64,000 nucleotides of DNA. Origin: Pholis gunnellus (Eukaryota > Chordata > Actinopteri > Perciformes > Pholidae). The position numbers were made by a program, and so were the translations under genes. The stretch spans positions 9,395,904-9,459,903 of the forward strand of contig OU342808.1 of the NCBI GenBank assembly GCA_910591455.2, in the 5' to 3' direction. The first letter of the stretch is position 1. The number at the start of each line of letters is the position of its first letter. The notes under the pieces were generated by a model that saw only the letters and a program-made list of their open reading frames with translations, was not told the DNA's origin and did no database searches. This document shows, piece after piece, positions 1 through 12,481 of this stretch.

Positions 1-42
<42 letters not shown>
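1..42. repeat. (TA)n microsatellite
   Basis: Uninterrupted TA dinucleotides run from the window edge to position 42, directly before the intron that precedes the first visible piggyBac exon. The tract continues off the left edge, so its full length is unknown. Confidence 0.95.
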
Positions 43-43
<1 letters not shown>

Positions 44-108
44 CCTTTGTTTACATGTATTACATTATCAGAACCAGATCACTGACTGCATATATTTTTC
101 TTCTACAG

Positions 109-243
109 TGACGAAGAATATGACCCTGCTCTTGCCAGCGTCCCGGGTCCTTCAACTGCCCCACTGCCAACACGTCGAACGGCAGTTCGACAAGCATCTC
201 CTCTCCCCACGGACTCGGATTACTGTCTTCCATCATCGGAAAG
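109..243 (+). CDS. piggyBac transposase, upstream small exon (duplicated copy A)
   Basis: A 135-nt putative exon is bounded by a pyrimidine-rich acceptor (TTTTTCTTCTACAG, ending at 108) and a GTATGG donor at 244. Its frame starts on the third base of a codon and ends after two bases, so exon phases are symmetrical (2-2). It encodes DEEYDPALASVPGPST and then an acidic/serine stretch ending PSSE. Joining its last two bases (AG) to the first base of the 415 exon (T) makes a serine codon and reads SSES-DEEYEPP without a break, which strongly supports splicing. It resembles the first part of the exon at 415 closely, so it looks like a tandem exon duplication. It would contribute to the disordered acidic N-terminus of the transposase. 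The start codon is off the window or in a further upstream exon. Transcript data are needed to prove it. Confidence 0.6.
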
Positions 244-414
244 GTATGGATTGTCTTATATTTATTGATTTATGAGTGTCAAATTTTCTATCTATCTAGA
301 GCTAGCAGCTCTAAGGAAGGGGGGAGGGGGGTACCAAGTTTATTGCCTTTGTTTACATGTATTACAATATCAGAACCAGATCACAGAATGTATTTATTTA
401 TTTGTCTTCTACAG

Positions 415-2107
415 TGACGAAGAATATGAGCCTCCTCTTCCAAGTGTCCCAGGTCCTTCAACACGAAAGAGAGGAAAGAGAGGGCGCTCCTCTCTGGGAA
501 CTTCTGCTCCAGCTACCAAGCGTGGAAAGAGTCGGTTGGCGCCTCCAGAGAGTGAGGAGGACGACAGGTGGCATGACAGAGAGGAGGAGTGTATCAAACC
601 TGACTCTCTCAAGTTCACACCGGCCAGGACCCCAGGCCCCACATTCGACACCACCATACCATGGTCTCCCATCAGCCTCTTCCAGCTTTTTTTTTCTGCA
701 ACTGCTGTCCGAAAAATGATCGACAACACTAATGCCAACGCTGCAAAACGAAAGCTAGCTGGGATGAAATTCACCTGGGAAGTGCTAACGATGAAGGACT
801 TCTTCATATTCCTCGCCATCATCCTCTTCACTGGCCTTGTGTCGGTCCACAACAGGTCAGACTACTGGAGAAAGAAATGGCCCTACAACTTTCAGTTCCC
901 CGGTGACCACATGACACGGGACCGCTTTGATTCTATCGTGTGGTCACTTCACCTCAGCGACCCAGAAGAGGACGAGGAGAACAACAAAAAAAGGAACACT
1001 GCTGAGTACGACCGGCTTTTCAAAATCAAGCCGCTCTACACAGAGATGGTGACCGCTTGTAAAGCATATTTCCAGCCGCGTCAGAAGCTGTCCATTGATG
1101 AGCGGATGGTCGCAAGCAAAGCCCGCATCAGTATGAAGCAGTACATGAAGGACAAGCCCACCAAGTGGGGCTACAAACTGTTCGTGCTTGCTGATTCCTC
1201 GATAGGCTACACCTGGAATTTCTTTGTGTACCAGGGCAAAAGTGAGTCCACCACAGGCCACGGGCTGAGTTACTCAGCAGTGATGGACCTTTTGCCTTTT
1301 TCTCTCCTCGGTAAAGGCTACTTGTTGTACACAGACAATTATTACACAAGCCCTGCTCTCTTCACTGCTCTGTCCCAAAAGAGTATTGGCTGTTGTGGGA
1401 CCATCAGAAAAAACCGAATTGGCTTCCCCAAGACCCAGACCAACAATCTGCCCAAAAAAGCTGTGAGGGGGGACATGCGTTGGATCCAGAGTGGCAGACT
1501 CCTCTTCGTCAAGTGGATGGACTCAAGAGAGGTAACTATGTGTTCGACAGTGCATCTGGCCTACAGTGGACAGACGGCGAAGAGAAGGGTGAAGGAGGCT
1601 GGGGTCTGGCAAAACAAGTCCATACCAGTACCGGACAGCATCGTGGACTACAATCAGTACATGGGGGGTGTGGATTTGTCTGATGCACTGATCGGATCTT
1701 ACAGCGTCCGCCACAAGACGTTGAAGTGGTACAAGACTTTTTTTTACCACTTCATGGACATCGCTGTAGTGAACAGTTACCTTTTGCACAAGGAGCTGTT
1801 CAAGTTGAGGCAGGACCCCACCCAGACGAAGCCACTCACCCACAAGACCTTCAGGGAGCAGTTGGCCAAGGAGATGCTGGAGTTTGCTGAAGGCTCAGCA
1901 GCCCCCCCGCCGCCCCCCACACCCTCCAACACCTGCATGCCCATGATGTACGACAGCGAGGAAACAAGGGTCAGGAGGCTTTGCAAGAGGTGCCACGATG
2001 CTGGAATGCCGAAGGTGAAGACATCTGTTTATTGCAGGAAGTGTCAGGTTCCTCTCTGCTTCACCTCCAAAAAGAACTGCTTCCAGCTGTGGCACGATGA
2101 AGCGTAA
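415..2107 (+). CDS. piggyBac transposase (PGBD4-like), main exon
   Basis: This exon encodes about 563 residues of a piggyBac-family transposase, the DDD enzyme that cuts and pastes its element at TTAA sites in the nucleus. The acceptor TTGTCTTCTACAG ends at 414. An ATG at 272 is in frame, but it lies in the intron, so it is not the likely start. Seen in order: an acidic/basic N-terminal linker (DEEYEPP, RKRGKRGRS); the DDE_Tnp_1_7 core; and a C-terminal cysteine-rich zinc domain (Cys codons from 1982 to 2092, ending CFQLWHDEA). Catalytic aspartates are recognisable in SIDERM (codon 1097-1099), YTDNYY (1334-1336) and MGGVDLSD (1673-1675). Their spacings of 79 and 113 residues are close to those in the moth enzyme. 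There is no frameshift or internal stop, so the exon is intact. It is either a young, possibly active copy or a domesticated gene. Confidence 0.93.
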
Positions 2108-2337
2108 CTTCCTGATGGATGGACCCCCTTCATCCATCCATCCACCATCTTGAAGCAGCCTTCAGCCGTAGACCTGCTGACACCCAGCCCAACTCTTGAT
2201 TTCCTTTGGCAAGAATTCTTGCACCGTGAACACAGGATGCTAAATGTGCTCCTTTTCTAAGTCTGTGCTTTCTCTCGTGACAGATTTACATGGATCGTGG
2301 TTGTATCTGGACCATGGTCGTGCCCGACACCTACTGC

Positions 2338-2392
<55 letters not shown>
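2338..2392. repeat. (ATT)n microsatellite
   Basis: About 18 TTA/ATT trinucleotide units lie in the 3' non-coding part of the piggyBac element, about 230 bp after the transposase stop. Confidence 0.95.
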
Positions 2393-2393
<1 letters not shown>

Positions 2394-3159
2394 GTTGCAT
2401 TGCTATTAGTATTGCCGATACCATTACTGCTTTTATTATCATTGTTATTCTGTATAGATTGTAACGGCAAAATGGAGAATTGTGTAAATGGTTTATTGGT
2501 TTTATCTGTGTTCAAATTAAATCTGTTCCTTTTTGAATTCAACATTCAGTAGATTTGTGTGTTTTTTGTGAATGGGAAAACATAGATGTCTGGTTGAATT
2601 TTCCAAAAAAAAAGAAAAAGCCCAAAACTGCTGTATTAGGATGTATTGAACACCATTAGTAATATACAAGTGAAATATGTAGTTTGGTACATGAGAAAAT
2701 TCAAATGGCACACATGGTGCCCAAATGTGTCCAAATGTGCCCAAATGCACATTTTGGAAACCTCGCCTAAACTCTCTGTACTAAAACCTCTCTAAAGTTG
2801 TTTTGCTTCACTTTAGCAAAGTCAGACTTTGCAGAGAGACTGCTAACATGTTGTGCTATGATTTGGGAGAGTTTTTAGGCTAGCCAGGGCCTCATTTCAA
2901 GAAAATAATAACAATAAAAGTGCTTTTTTTTCAGGCGAACCTGAAGCTTTTCAATTTGAGCTGTGTGCCATCTTCATTTACTCTTAACCAGTAACATATA
3001 TACTGATATTTACACATCTGATCAAATCTCACAAGTGTTACCTTTTATTCTCACATCAAAATTATTAAAATAGACCTTGTAGTTACAGAATTACAGTCTC
3101 TTGAGTATGGGCATGCAATTTTCGAGAAAAGGCCTAAAAAAGGCTTAGGGTTCAAAAGG

Positions 3160-3163
3160 TTAA
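3160..3163. other. TTAA target site at the piggyBac right end
   Basis: TTAA immediately follows the inferred right terminus. PiggyBac elements insert at and duplicate TTAA. The partner copy would be beyond the left edge of the window. Confidence 0.55.
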
Positions 3164-3784
3164 ATAAGAATGTCGCCAACTACCAAGCCAACAGGATGAT
3201 GATGATGAGTCCATTCTATTTATTATGTTTGGTGGTGTGGTTCTATTTTATTTATGTTTAATTAGTTTGGATATTTTTTTTCCAATATCTGAATATTCTT
3301 AAGAATTCTTAAGAAAAGGTCATTGCTCTTTTAAAGGGTGTAAAGAAAGAACGTAGAAAATAAGGAAATTAATGGAGAGTGTGTGTGTGTGTGTGTGTGT
3401 GCGTGTGTGTCTGTATGAACGGGGAGAGAAGGAGTACAGTGGGGCAGGTTGAAGGAGCAGTGTGTTATATCTGTCTAGTGAAGTGTCCAGCCCTATGAGT
3501 CAGCTTCCAGCTGCACACTGGATCCCCCTGTCGCTATGGCCCACGGAGCTATTTTTAGCATCACACATCCACCCTCGAGCAGCAAGCGCGTGCACACGCA
3601 CGTAGATGCATCAATACACACAGTTCTACACAAGCAATCAGGCAAACTGACAAACTGATTCAGGTCATAGATTGCCAGACAAAGACAGAAATTGAGACGG
3701 ACAAGAGGGTTGATAGAGAAATAGTGAGAAAGGGAAACACAGTCAGGGATGAAAGCTTTACTGTAGAGACAGACACAGACCAAA

Positions 3785-3896
<112 letters not shown>

Positions 3897-5044
3897 CTCA
3901 GAAGGGGATAGCCCAAATTCAGGAAATCCTTCGGGGATTATACGACAGTTGTAACTTTATCCGGCTGCTGTTCACGTAAAACGACTGAGCAAAGTGAAGC
4001 AGGGTGCCATAATTAGTCAGTGTGCTTAACCACACTGGAAAGCAAAGAGGGAAGGGAGTCAGGGAGAGGGCAATAACAGCTCATTTAGTGACAGACTGAG
4101 ATAAAACACAGCTCTAATTAGCTGGTGTAATGCATTACGACAAGACGTGTGACACTCCACTGCAGAAACTGTGATATTAGAAAAAACTTTGAACAAATCA
4201 TAAACTTCAATTTGAAAATTTCAAAGAGACTTAATAAGGTCAAGATAGTCAGAGAATATGTGAACCATGCTGGATCGCAGCCATGAATAGCATACGGAAG
4301 TAATATGACCTTTAGCATTCAAAGCAATATCATTTTGGCACAATGCCACCGTTGACTAGCTTATTACTTGTCATATTTGTGCTGTGGTGATTTCTTTTTT
4401 TTTTCTATTCTACAATACAATTGAACAACATTTTAAAAATATGAAAAATGAAGTGTTTTAAACTGCTACTTGCCATCCATAATAATGACAATAGTTGTAT
4501 GATTGATCACATACGTATACTTCATTCTTTGATCAGCTGAAGAACACTCAATGATTCAACTCGTTTTTCTCTTTTAGCAAGAAAGATCCCACATGCTACA
4601 TGTCCATCCTTCCTATCACACTGAATATTATTCAGTACATTTGATTGAAAAACATATCATGAAAGATCAATACATTTTATTTAATTTGAGCTCCAACAGG
4701 CTGTTTGTGTTACTGCAATCAGGGCACACTGACGAACTGCTTACTCAGTCCTAATAAGCCCAACTGGTAAAATCGCCCACCACTTTTTGATTTAATAAGC
4801 TAAATCTATCAACTAAATCAGAGTTCAAAGAAGTTCCAAATCCCTCCTCCTCATTGAAAAGAGAGCTACATGAAAAATCAGTCAAAACTTTATATCAGTA
4901 TGTGTGTACGTACAGTGTGTGGATGTGTGTGGGTGTGTATGTGCTTGGGAGACCTCAGGCAAAACATCCCAGATGATGTTTCAGAAACCCTAAAAACCAT
5001 TTAAAAGTAGAAGGCAGCTCATTTTCTTCCTTACTGCACCGCAG

Positions 5045-5110
5045 AGAGAGAGGGGGAGAGAGAGAGAGAGAGAGGGTGAGAGAGAGTGAGGAAGAGTGAG
5101 AAAGGGAGTG
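5045..5110. repeat. (GA)n-rich tract
   Basis: An imperfect purine-only GA/GAGG repeat lies just before the conserved-looking segment at 5125. Confidence 0.85.
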
Positions 5111-5124
5111 ACCCAGTTAGAGAA

Positions 5125-5285
5125 AATTTAAATAGGGATTCCATTTAGAGGGCCACATTAATTGGAGCAGATGCCTTCTCAATTATTAAGAGGCCTCCAA
5201 GGGTGTTAGCACGAGCTAAATTTATCCCGCACGGCTTTGACTGGGCTTGTCCAATCTCATACAGCATCTGCAGACAGAGGGAAGA
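5125..5285. promoter_or_regulatory. Candidate conserved non-coding element
   Basis: This block has no simple repeats and no transposon similarity. It contains several homeodomain-type cores (ATTAATTGG, CAATTATTAAG, GCTAAATTTA) close together with GC-richer words between them, the texture typical of vertebrate developmental enhancers. The call rests on composition only. Alignment to other fish or mammal GRID2 introns would decide it. Confidence 0.3.
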
Positions 5286-6209
5286 AACATGTATGGTGTT
5301 TCATCCACCAGTGTGTGCACATGTCATAGGCACTGAAGCTCTCACACACACACACACACACTCACACACACATGGGTGATCTTTTCATGCCCGGTGTTTG
5401 CACTCATCGATTTATACACAAATAGCTGGGAAGCAGAAAATGACTGTAGACGTACGCACGGCAATTCTCGAAAAAAACATGTACACACACTCACAAACTG
5501 CCTTAACAGTATTCCCCAGAGAAGAGACACATTCTACAATCATTCCCAGCGAATCAATGGCCCATCCCCCAAGCTTCCATCTCTAGCCATTTGAGCCTTA
5601 ATGGTTTCCTAGTTTCCTTCAACCTGCTCTGTAACGAGCCAGCAGGCAGAAACTAGCCCCATGAGAGAAACACTGGTGCCCCGACAGAGCGTTGGACGAG
5701 ATAGGATAGGAGGGAAAGAGAGGAGGAGCGAAACAGTGAGAGACACGTCTGCACCAATTCATAAATGTATTAATAACCTCTCTCTTCTCTCGTGTCATGA
5801 AAAAAAGGGAAATCTGGAGCGATTCGGAGAATGACGGGCTCAAGTCTGACATGAAGATGATGAGGGGATTTTTTCATTTTTTCTTTCTCCGACTGAAGAT
5901 GAGAAGAGGAGTTGGTATGTGATTAATTTATTGTCTCCATGGTGCGGGCTGGTGGCCACAAGCTGGTGAAAGGAGCTGTAAATAGCACGCCTCCATGAGA
6001 TGCAGTCTAAGTAAACTTGAGGCATTGCTCCAGAGAAAAAGCCTTGAGGAACACTAATGAAATTGTTTTGTTTCCCCCTAAGCCAAGTTTTCCCACCCAG
6101 CGTGCACAAATGTGTCTGCATTTTCAACAACCAGTCCGTTGCATCTGATCCTGCCCCTGCTGTGATGTCACTGTTACTCCCTGGTACTCCAAAGCCCAAA
6201 AGGCTCCGA

Positions 6210-7560
6210 CATTGCAACTCATCCCTACTTTCTGATACTTCAGATGCTCTGCTCTTATGGTCTGGGATGCTCTCAAAGCCTATCTCAGAGGGAATATGGT
6301 ATCATTCACTGCAAATAAGAAAAGACACTCTCAAAAGTCATCTAAAACCCTGGATGTTAACAGAAAATATGCACTAACCCAATCCCCAGAACTATATAAC
6401 AACATTTTACTTTTTTTCCCACTCAAACTCTTTATGGACATGGTGAAAATATGAGGGCAGTGTTAGCTAATCAACTGAAAGGATGGAGGGCTAAGCAAAA
6501 AAGGTATCCACACAGAACGGAGAGATGTCACTTTAGATCCCATTAAAATCAATAATACATTTAAAGATTTCTACGCCCAACTATATTCCTCTCATTTTAA
6601 TGCAGATGAAACCGTAATCAAAGCCTTTCTTGGTTCCCTACCCATCCCAAGTATTCCCCCAGACTTGGTGGAGACTCTAGAAGCCCCTCTAACCCAAGCC
6701 AGAGTAGCCCTAGCCATATCATCAATGCAATCTGAAAAAATCTCCAGGGTCAGATGGATTCATTAAGGAGGTTTTCTGCTCTCCTCTCTCCACAACCACC
6801 AACCGTTCTGTCAGAATCCCTTCGGTTGTGTTCACTCCTTCCATCCATTCCATCCTTAAAGGAGGCGGGTATAAGTCTCACAGCTGAGGAGGGGCGGTAC
6901 CCTGCAGAATCGCTACTGAACACAGAGGCTGAATTCTTAAATAAAGGTTTTGGTGTGCAGATTAGAAGAAGTCCTCTCCCTCAAATAATATCAATTAACA
7001 GGCTTTATAAAAATCGCTACTCTGTGTCTTTTTGATATATTGTATTCACCACCTGAAAAGGTTCCTGAGTTTGTCCCATCCTTGGACGAGAAGAAAAAGG
7101 TTGTTTGCAAAGAATGGAGAGACTTATTTACGGTTTGGAAAAATGTGGATTAAGGTCGTAGTTTACTGATTGGATTATTCTATGGATCTCCAACAGATAG
7201 AGTTAAACCTAACAGTAGTAAAGCATCAGGAGGTTTAAAAACATATTCAAAGATAACTCTTATCTCTTCTAATCCACTGTCAGCAAAATATGCCTTACCC
7301 AAAAGACTTTCTTTCAATATCTAGAAGTCAGACACTATGTGAGCACTATCTTACCATGCTTTCCTGAAGAACCTGACAATGGCCCTGTTGACACGTTTCC
7401 TCCTGTTGACCCACTATCTAAAGGTGCATTTTATACATTGTACAGACACATTTGCATGCCCTCATGTCCACTTCTCGACATGATACAGCTTGGGAACATG
7501 ATTTGGGGCCTTCATTACCTGCTGACCAATAAGAGGTAGTTCGTATTGGCCCATTTGTCC
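6210..7560 (+). pseudogene. L1-type LINE ORF2 remnant, internally deleted
   Basis: Pieces of L1 ORF2 appear in order across shifting plus-strand frames. The linker region reads VWDALKAYLRG (6260 on), typical of the helical part after the endonuclease. EAPLTQARVALAISSMQS then KSPGSDGF (about 6675-6760) is the RT finger motif. KVLVCRLEEVL (about 6944-6976) and KNRYS (about 7008-7022) follow. FYGSPTDRVKPNS (about 7180-7220) matches the palm lead-in. After a gap lacking the catalytic YADD block, DTAWEHDLGPSLPADQ and IGPFVQ (about 7480-7560) resemble the thumb/C-terminal part. Frameshifts and stops are numerous, so it is dead. The missing palm suggests an internal deletion. It lies antisense to grid2. 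Fragment order and motifs are seen. The L1 assignment comes from family knowledge. Confidence 0.8.
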
Positions 7561-8190
7561 AAGGTTAAATTGTCCAGCACCTACCAATGCTACCCTTATC
7601 TACATGCTAGTGCAGCTTACAGGTAGGAATGCTAGTTGTTGCTACCTTCTAGTCGTCCAAAGTATTAATAACTTCTATCACTACGAGAGAGAATACGCTC
7701 ACTTGTGTTTTATGAGCTAACTTATCATTGTGGTGCTGCATTGTCACGGTAAACTGATAGCAATGCTTCTACCTGTCTGTCAACGTCATTACATCCCTGT
7801 GTGTGTGTGTGTATACATCTAATGTTATGTCTTTTTAACTTTCCATTTGAGGTATTAATTATTGATTTATTGATCAGGCCAGTCAGTGCAGACCTACACT
7901 GTCACAAGTCACTTGTCCTACACTGTGCAGTAATAAGAGAAGCAGATATTTAAAGGTAACACAAAAGTTGCTTTCCAAAAATGTTACATGATAATACATT
8001 GGCGTATATTTTAGAACAATGTGGAATATAATTTACCATGACAGCTGTATTTGCAATGTCACAAGATCACGGGAGAATCGCATGAATCACACGTCACACG
8101 AAAATCCATTTTGTCAGGCTTCTGTGTCCAGTGCACGGATGAATCAGCGTCCAGTGAGGAGCTGCTGGCAGCTACAAGCGTGGCTCACTG

Positions 8191-8318
<128 letters not shown>

Positions 8319-9723
8319 ACACGACACCGAGAGGCGACCGTTCGTTTGAAACAAAACTGGCGGTGTTTTCGCTCTTCTCCTGACTGGTTCTAGCACAGTT
8401 TGATTGACAGATGATTCATCCAATTCCCTGCCAAGTATTTCTAGAAGGTGCCTGTCCTGTTCATAACAGTTTCCACTGACAGCTTCTCAGATGGTTCTGT
8501 GTGACAAACCATCTGGCGTATCAGGTTAGAATAGATTTGCCCAACCCTGGGAATCTTTGCTCAATATTTTAACAAAAAAAGAAAAAGAAAAGAAGCAAAA
8601 GAAACAACCAGTCCAAAATTGGTTTCGGATGCTTTTCTTTAAGAATTGTTAACTGTCAACCTGACCAACATGAAAGTATATGTCAATATGGTATTAAAAA
8701 TCTTACACATGTTCTTTTGCTGGTGTGACCTTTAATGTATGTCCATTCTGATGGGGCTGAAGTTTTGAGAATGTACCTGTGTCATTTAACAAATATAGCA
8801 ATGAGTCATCACTATTTGGTATTCGGCATCAAAGGGAGAAATTGGGGTTACAGACTCGTGTCCTTTTAGATTAAATGGATAAAACGGAATGAATGAGAAC
8901 CTTTGGGAGCACACCAGAAAAACCTTTTTCAAAGGGCCAAGACAACTAAGTCTTTAACTGAGAAATTCTTCAAGTTTCCAATCATGAACCTATGCGAGGT
9001 GTAGAGTTCAAGGCCCTTGTAGTAGCTTAAGTGATGCAATCCAATCATATCTTGTACCTCTAACAAACAAAAAACAAAAGATGACGCAATAAATAAAATC
9101 CCACGTCCTCAGGATGAGGAGATCCAAGACAGAATGTCTGGAAACACCAGCAGCTAATCTAAACGTAGCATGTCAATGAATAAATTGTGTTCGTTGCTAA
9201 TACACACCACAGGGAGTTCAGTCAAGGTCCTTAGAAGCTCTTTGTTATTAAAAAACGAAAGGAATTAGAAATATTTTCCAAAACGACATGAAACATCTGT
9301 GCCTCATGCTGTTCTTATTCAGAAAACCATGTGAGCAGCCATACACTGAGACCGAGAGCATGATGTGCAATGTAATGCTAATTTTCCACCCATTCACTCC
9401 ACTCCGCTCATTACGTAGACAACTGGTACTCCACCTAGATTAATAGAAGCCAATTAGTGTGTGTCAGGGAGGTGAACACAAAGACGGTATAAGGGAGACG
9501 GGAGGGTATGTGCATGCACACATGAACATGCAAATGCACGGCAGGTTTGTCTCGCGTGAGAGATTGAGCGAGCTGTGTTGGTAATGAGGCCAATGTGAGT
9601 CAATGTCTGAATGTGGGGATCAAGGTTTTCTAGGTTCTCTCTGGAAAGCCGTTAAAGATAGAGACTGAAGGAAATTAAAGTCTTCACACTGACATGCTTG
9701 GCTTTAATCTAGCACACTCTTGT

Positions 9724-9741
9724 CCCCCCCCCCCCCCCCCC
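9724..9741. repeat. poly-C tract
   Basis: An uninterrupted run of C residues. A second shorter poly-C run is at 9984-9997. Confidence 0.95.
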
Positions 9742-10701
9742 ACACAGTCATTTTTAGTATCGCACAAATATCTTCATCCACTTTCTTTCTTCCTCATCTG
9801 CTACTTTCTTCCAGTCCCTCACTTCTTCTGCCATCTACGAGGCAATCCAGCAGGTTGTGGAATGAGGACGAGGTCGGCAAATATCTGGGCCATTTACTTC
9901 CCCCACTTTAACATCCACTGTCCATTTTCTCTCTCGACTCCTCCCTTCCTCCTCTAGACCTTGGCCCATTCCCCTCTGTTCCACCCCCCCCCCCCCCATC
10001 CCTCCTCCCTCCTCACTCCACCTCTCCTACTTCCCATTTTGGAATGATTGATGACCATGATGCTATGCTCTTGGGCAGTTTATGAACTACATGGAGCAGG
10101 GCTAGATAGGCAGCAGGCCTCACTCTGTCTCGCCCTGTTTTGTATTCTCTCTCCGTTATACTTTCTGCTTTGGCACTCTTTCTCTCTCCCTGTCCTACTT
10201 TGTTCATCAACTTCTTATCTGGAACCCTTTCTTGTCCTCTTTCCGTCTCCTACAGTCACATTTCTTCTGCCCCCCATCTATCCTCCTCGGACCAAAAAAG
10301 TGGCTCAACACGATCGATGTTTGGCATGGTGACATGCATCGCAGCATATCTGTGCGAATGTGCTTCCCGTCCGAATGAGTGGCATGGCCGTAAATTTGGT
10401 TTATGTTGTCATTACTTACTAGGGAGCAGGAGGCACACTTCATGGGAGGCGAATTTTGCATCTAGGGCACGTGAGTTACGGCGAGGCGTAAGACCACACG
10501 TACACACAACATTTACAAAGAATGGCGTGCACTCTAACTCACACACACTCGCCGATGTACATGTGGTCAGGTACACACCATTGGCCATGTAATGCCACGT
10601 TAAAGGAGACAGAGGGCATGCTGACAGGCTGTACTGTAAGTAAATTATATTAGTTATTGTGTCCATTACTGTTTGTCCTTGAAACTACCAACCCATGTCA
10701 T

Positions 10702-10744
<43 letters not shown>
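10702..10744. repeat. (GT)n microsatellite
   Basis: About 21 GT units in intronic DNA. Confidence 0.97.
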
Positions 10745-10747
<3 letters not shown>

Positions 10748-12091
10748 AGGATGTCAGTGAGTCACTTTTACAGACATGGTATGTTTATGTGTATATATTA
10801 TATATCTGATATTTACACAAATAAGCTTAAGCATAGTATATTCCAGCGGCATTATGATTCTACAGATCATAACACTGACAGCAAAAGCGAATTTTAGTAT
10901 TTTGCTAAATTGCGCGTCTGTGTGTCATCCATGACATTCAATCTACCAGGTACGAATGTTCCATGCAGCTCAGCTTATGATGTTCAGTGCTAGTAGCTGT
11001 AATAATGTAATAAAGCTATTGTGGGAGTAATAGTTATGGTAATGGAGGCTTCATGGGCTCTGGCCATCCTGACAAAGTACTATAAAATTGCACCTCTGGT
11101 TAGAGTAAGTGAGAGAAAAAAGGTGTGAGATAGGACAGATGACAGAAAATTGCTTGAAAGGCACTGTCGTTAACAGATTTAACAGGATAAAAAAACAGGT
11201 ATGACCAAGAAAAGTAGAAAGAGAGCTTTAAATGGACAGTTACAGTTTAAAGCAATCGACATTAGAGAAAGAAATGAAGAACGAGCAGAGATCGACTAAA
11301 TGAGTAAGTTCAAGTATGTCCAACATGAGGCCCAAGAGCGTAATGTAGCCCTTGATGAGCATATCTTCCACTTAGTAATGAAAATCTTCTTCTCACTATA
11401 GCCCACATTCGACAAGAAGAAACGAGAAGAAATTGCATTCTGTTATATGATATTCTGCCAATTTTGGCCTTTTTGCGGCCTGTCTGTTGGCTTGCACAGT
11501 CCTTGACTCTCACCAACAAGCTGTTCATCACCCACAAGACTCCTGCTGTATATCTTTTTCTTCCCACTTTCTTTATCACATAATAAAACTGCCAGGCAAA
11601 AAGTAAAAAGACTAATGTATTCTTACGTAACTGAAACTAGCATTAGAATTCAGATCACATTTAAAGTTATTTAAATCCCTCACCTCAGCCGTGTTCAGAC
11701 TAATGGAAACTGAATGTGTATATTTTCAGCATTAGCATGCTACACATGGGATGTGCGATGTTGGTATGATACAGAGGGGATATAGTGGCTGGTACACATA
11801 CAACGGAATGCTTTGTATGTATGTGCGTGAGCCTCGCCCGCTCTTTTTTCTCTAAAGAGTGTCTGGTGTATCACCTTGGGCTCTGTGGATAAAAGCTTTT
11901 GTTTAACAGCCTATATAATTATATAATTTTAACACATCGGAGAGATGGCAGGGTTGCAAGACAAACTTGTGTTTTATGTCCAATCCCCAGGCAGAGGTAA
12001 AAGGTTCTGTTGAATAGAAAGAACATCGGCAAGGCTTCTCTTTTCTTTGCCTGGTCTGCAGGGAAGAGAGAAAATAGAAGCGGGAAAGACT

Positions 12092-12112
12092 AAAAAAAAA
12101 AAAAAAAAAAAA
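12092..12112. repeat. poly-A tract
   Basis: A run of about 21 A residues. No retrogene or LINE tail was recognised directly upstream of it. Confidence 0.9.
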
Positions 12113-12480
12113 CGATTAGGGAAGAGTGCGGTGGGTGATTGAGACCAATACTTCTTTCAAGACTTTGAGTGTTTGAGACATAGTCCTCTGCAGTAGATCT
12201 ATTACACCCCCTACCTCGCACTTCCCTGCCTCCTCCACCAACTGTTGAGACTTCATCTCCATACATCAGCGCTTCATCACTCTGCACAGAATCATTTCCC
12301 CCTTTGTTTGTTCTTTCCAAATATTCCTTGCTTTCAATTTCTCCTTCCAAATCCCTCACTCAAGCCTAGCTCTGTTTTACTACATACTTGCCTTACAATC
12401 CTATACTTTGTTTCCATCTTCTCTGTCTCGGTGTATGACAGAAATCCCTGTTATTCCTCTGTGCCTCCTATTCTCTCTGT

Positions 12481-12481
<1 letters not shown>

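Larger units (their letters stand above)
1..3159 (+). mobile_element. piggyBac-type DNA transposon, 3' part
   Basis: The element is defined by the piggyBac transposase exon at 415-2107 and by a candidate right end at 3159. The last bases read GGCTTAGGGTTCAAAAGG followed by TTAA (3160-3163), the target site that piggyBac elements duplicate. Read inward from the right, the terminus begins CCTTTTGAACCC, which has the general look of vertebrate piggyBac ends (seen). The left end lies outside the window, so terminal inverted repeats cannot be compared. A (ATT)n tract and about 1 kb of AT-rich 3' non-coding DNA separate the stop codon from the end. It is inserted in grid2 intron 1 in the opposite orientation. 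The right boundary is an inference. Confidence 0.75.

Noticed and set aside
272..414. ATG at 272 as the start of the piggyBac transposase
   Set aside because: The 47 residues it adds come from an intron-like segment ending in a good splice acceptor, and the duplicated exon upstream joins in frame at 415.
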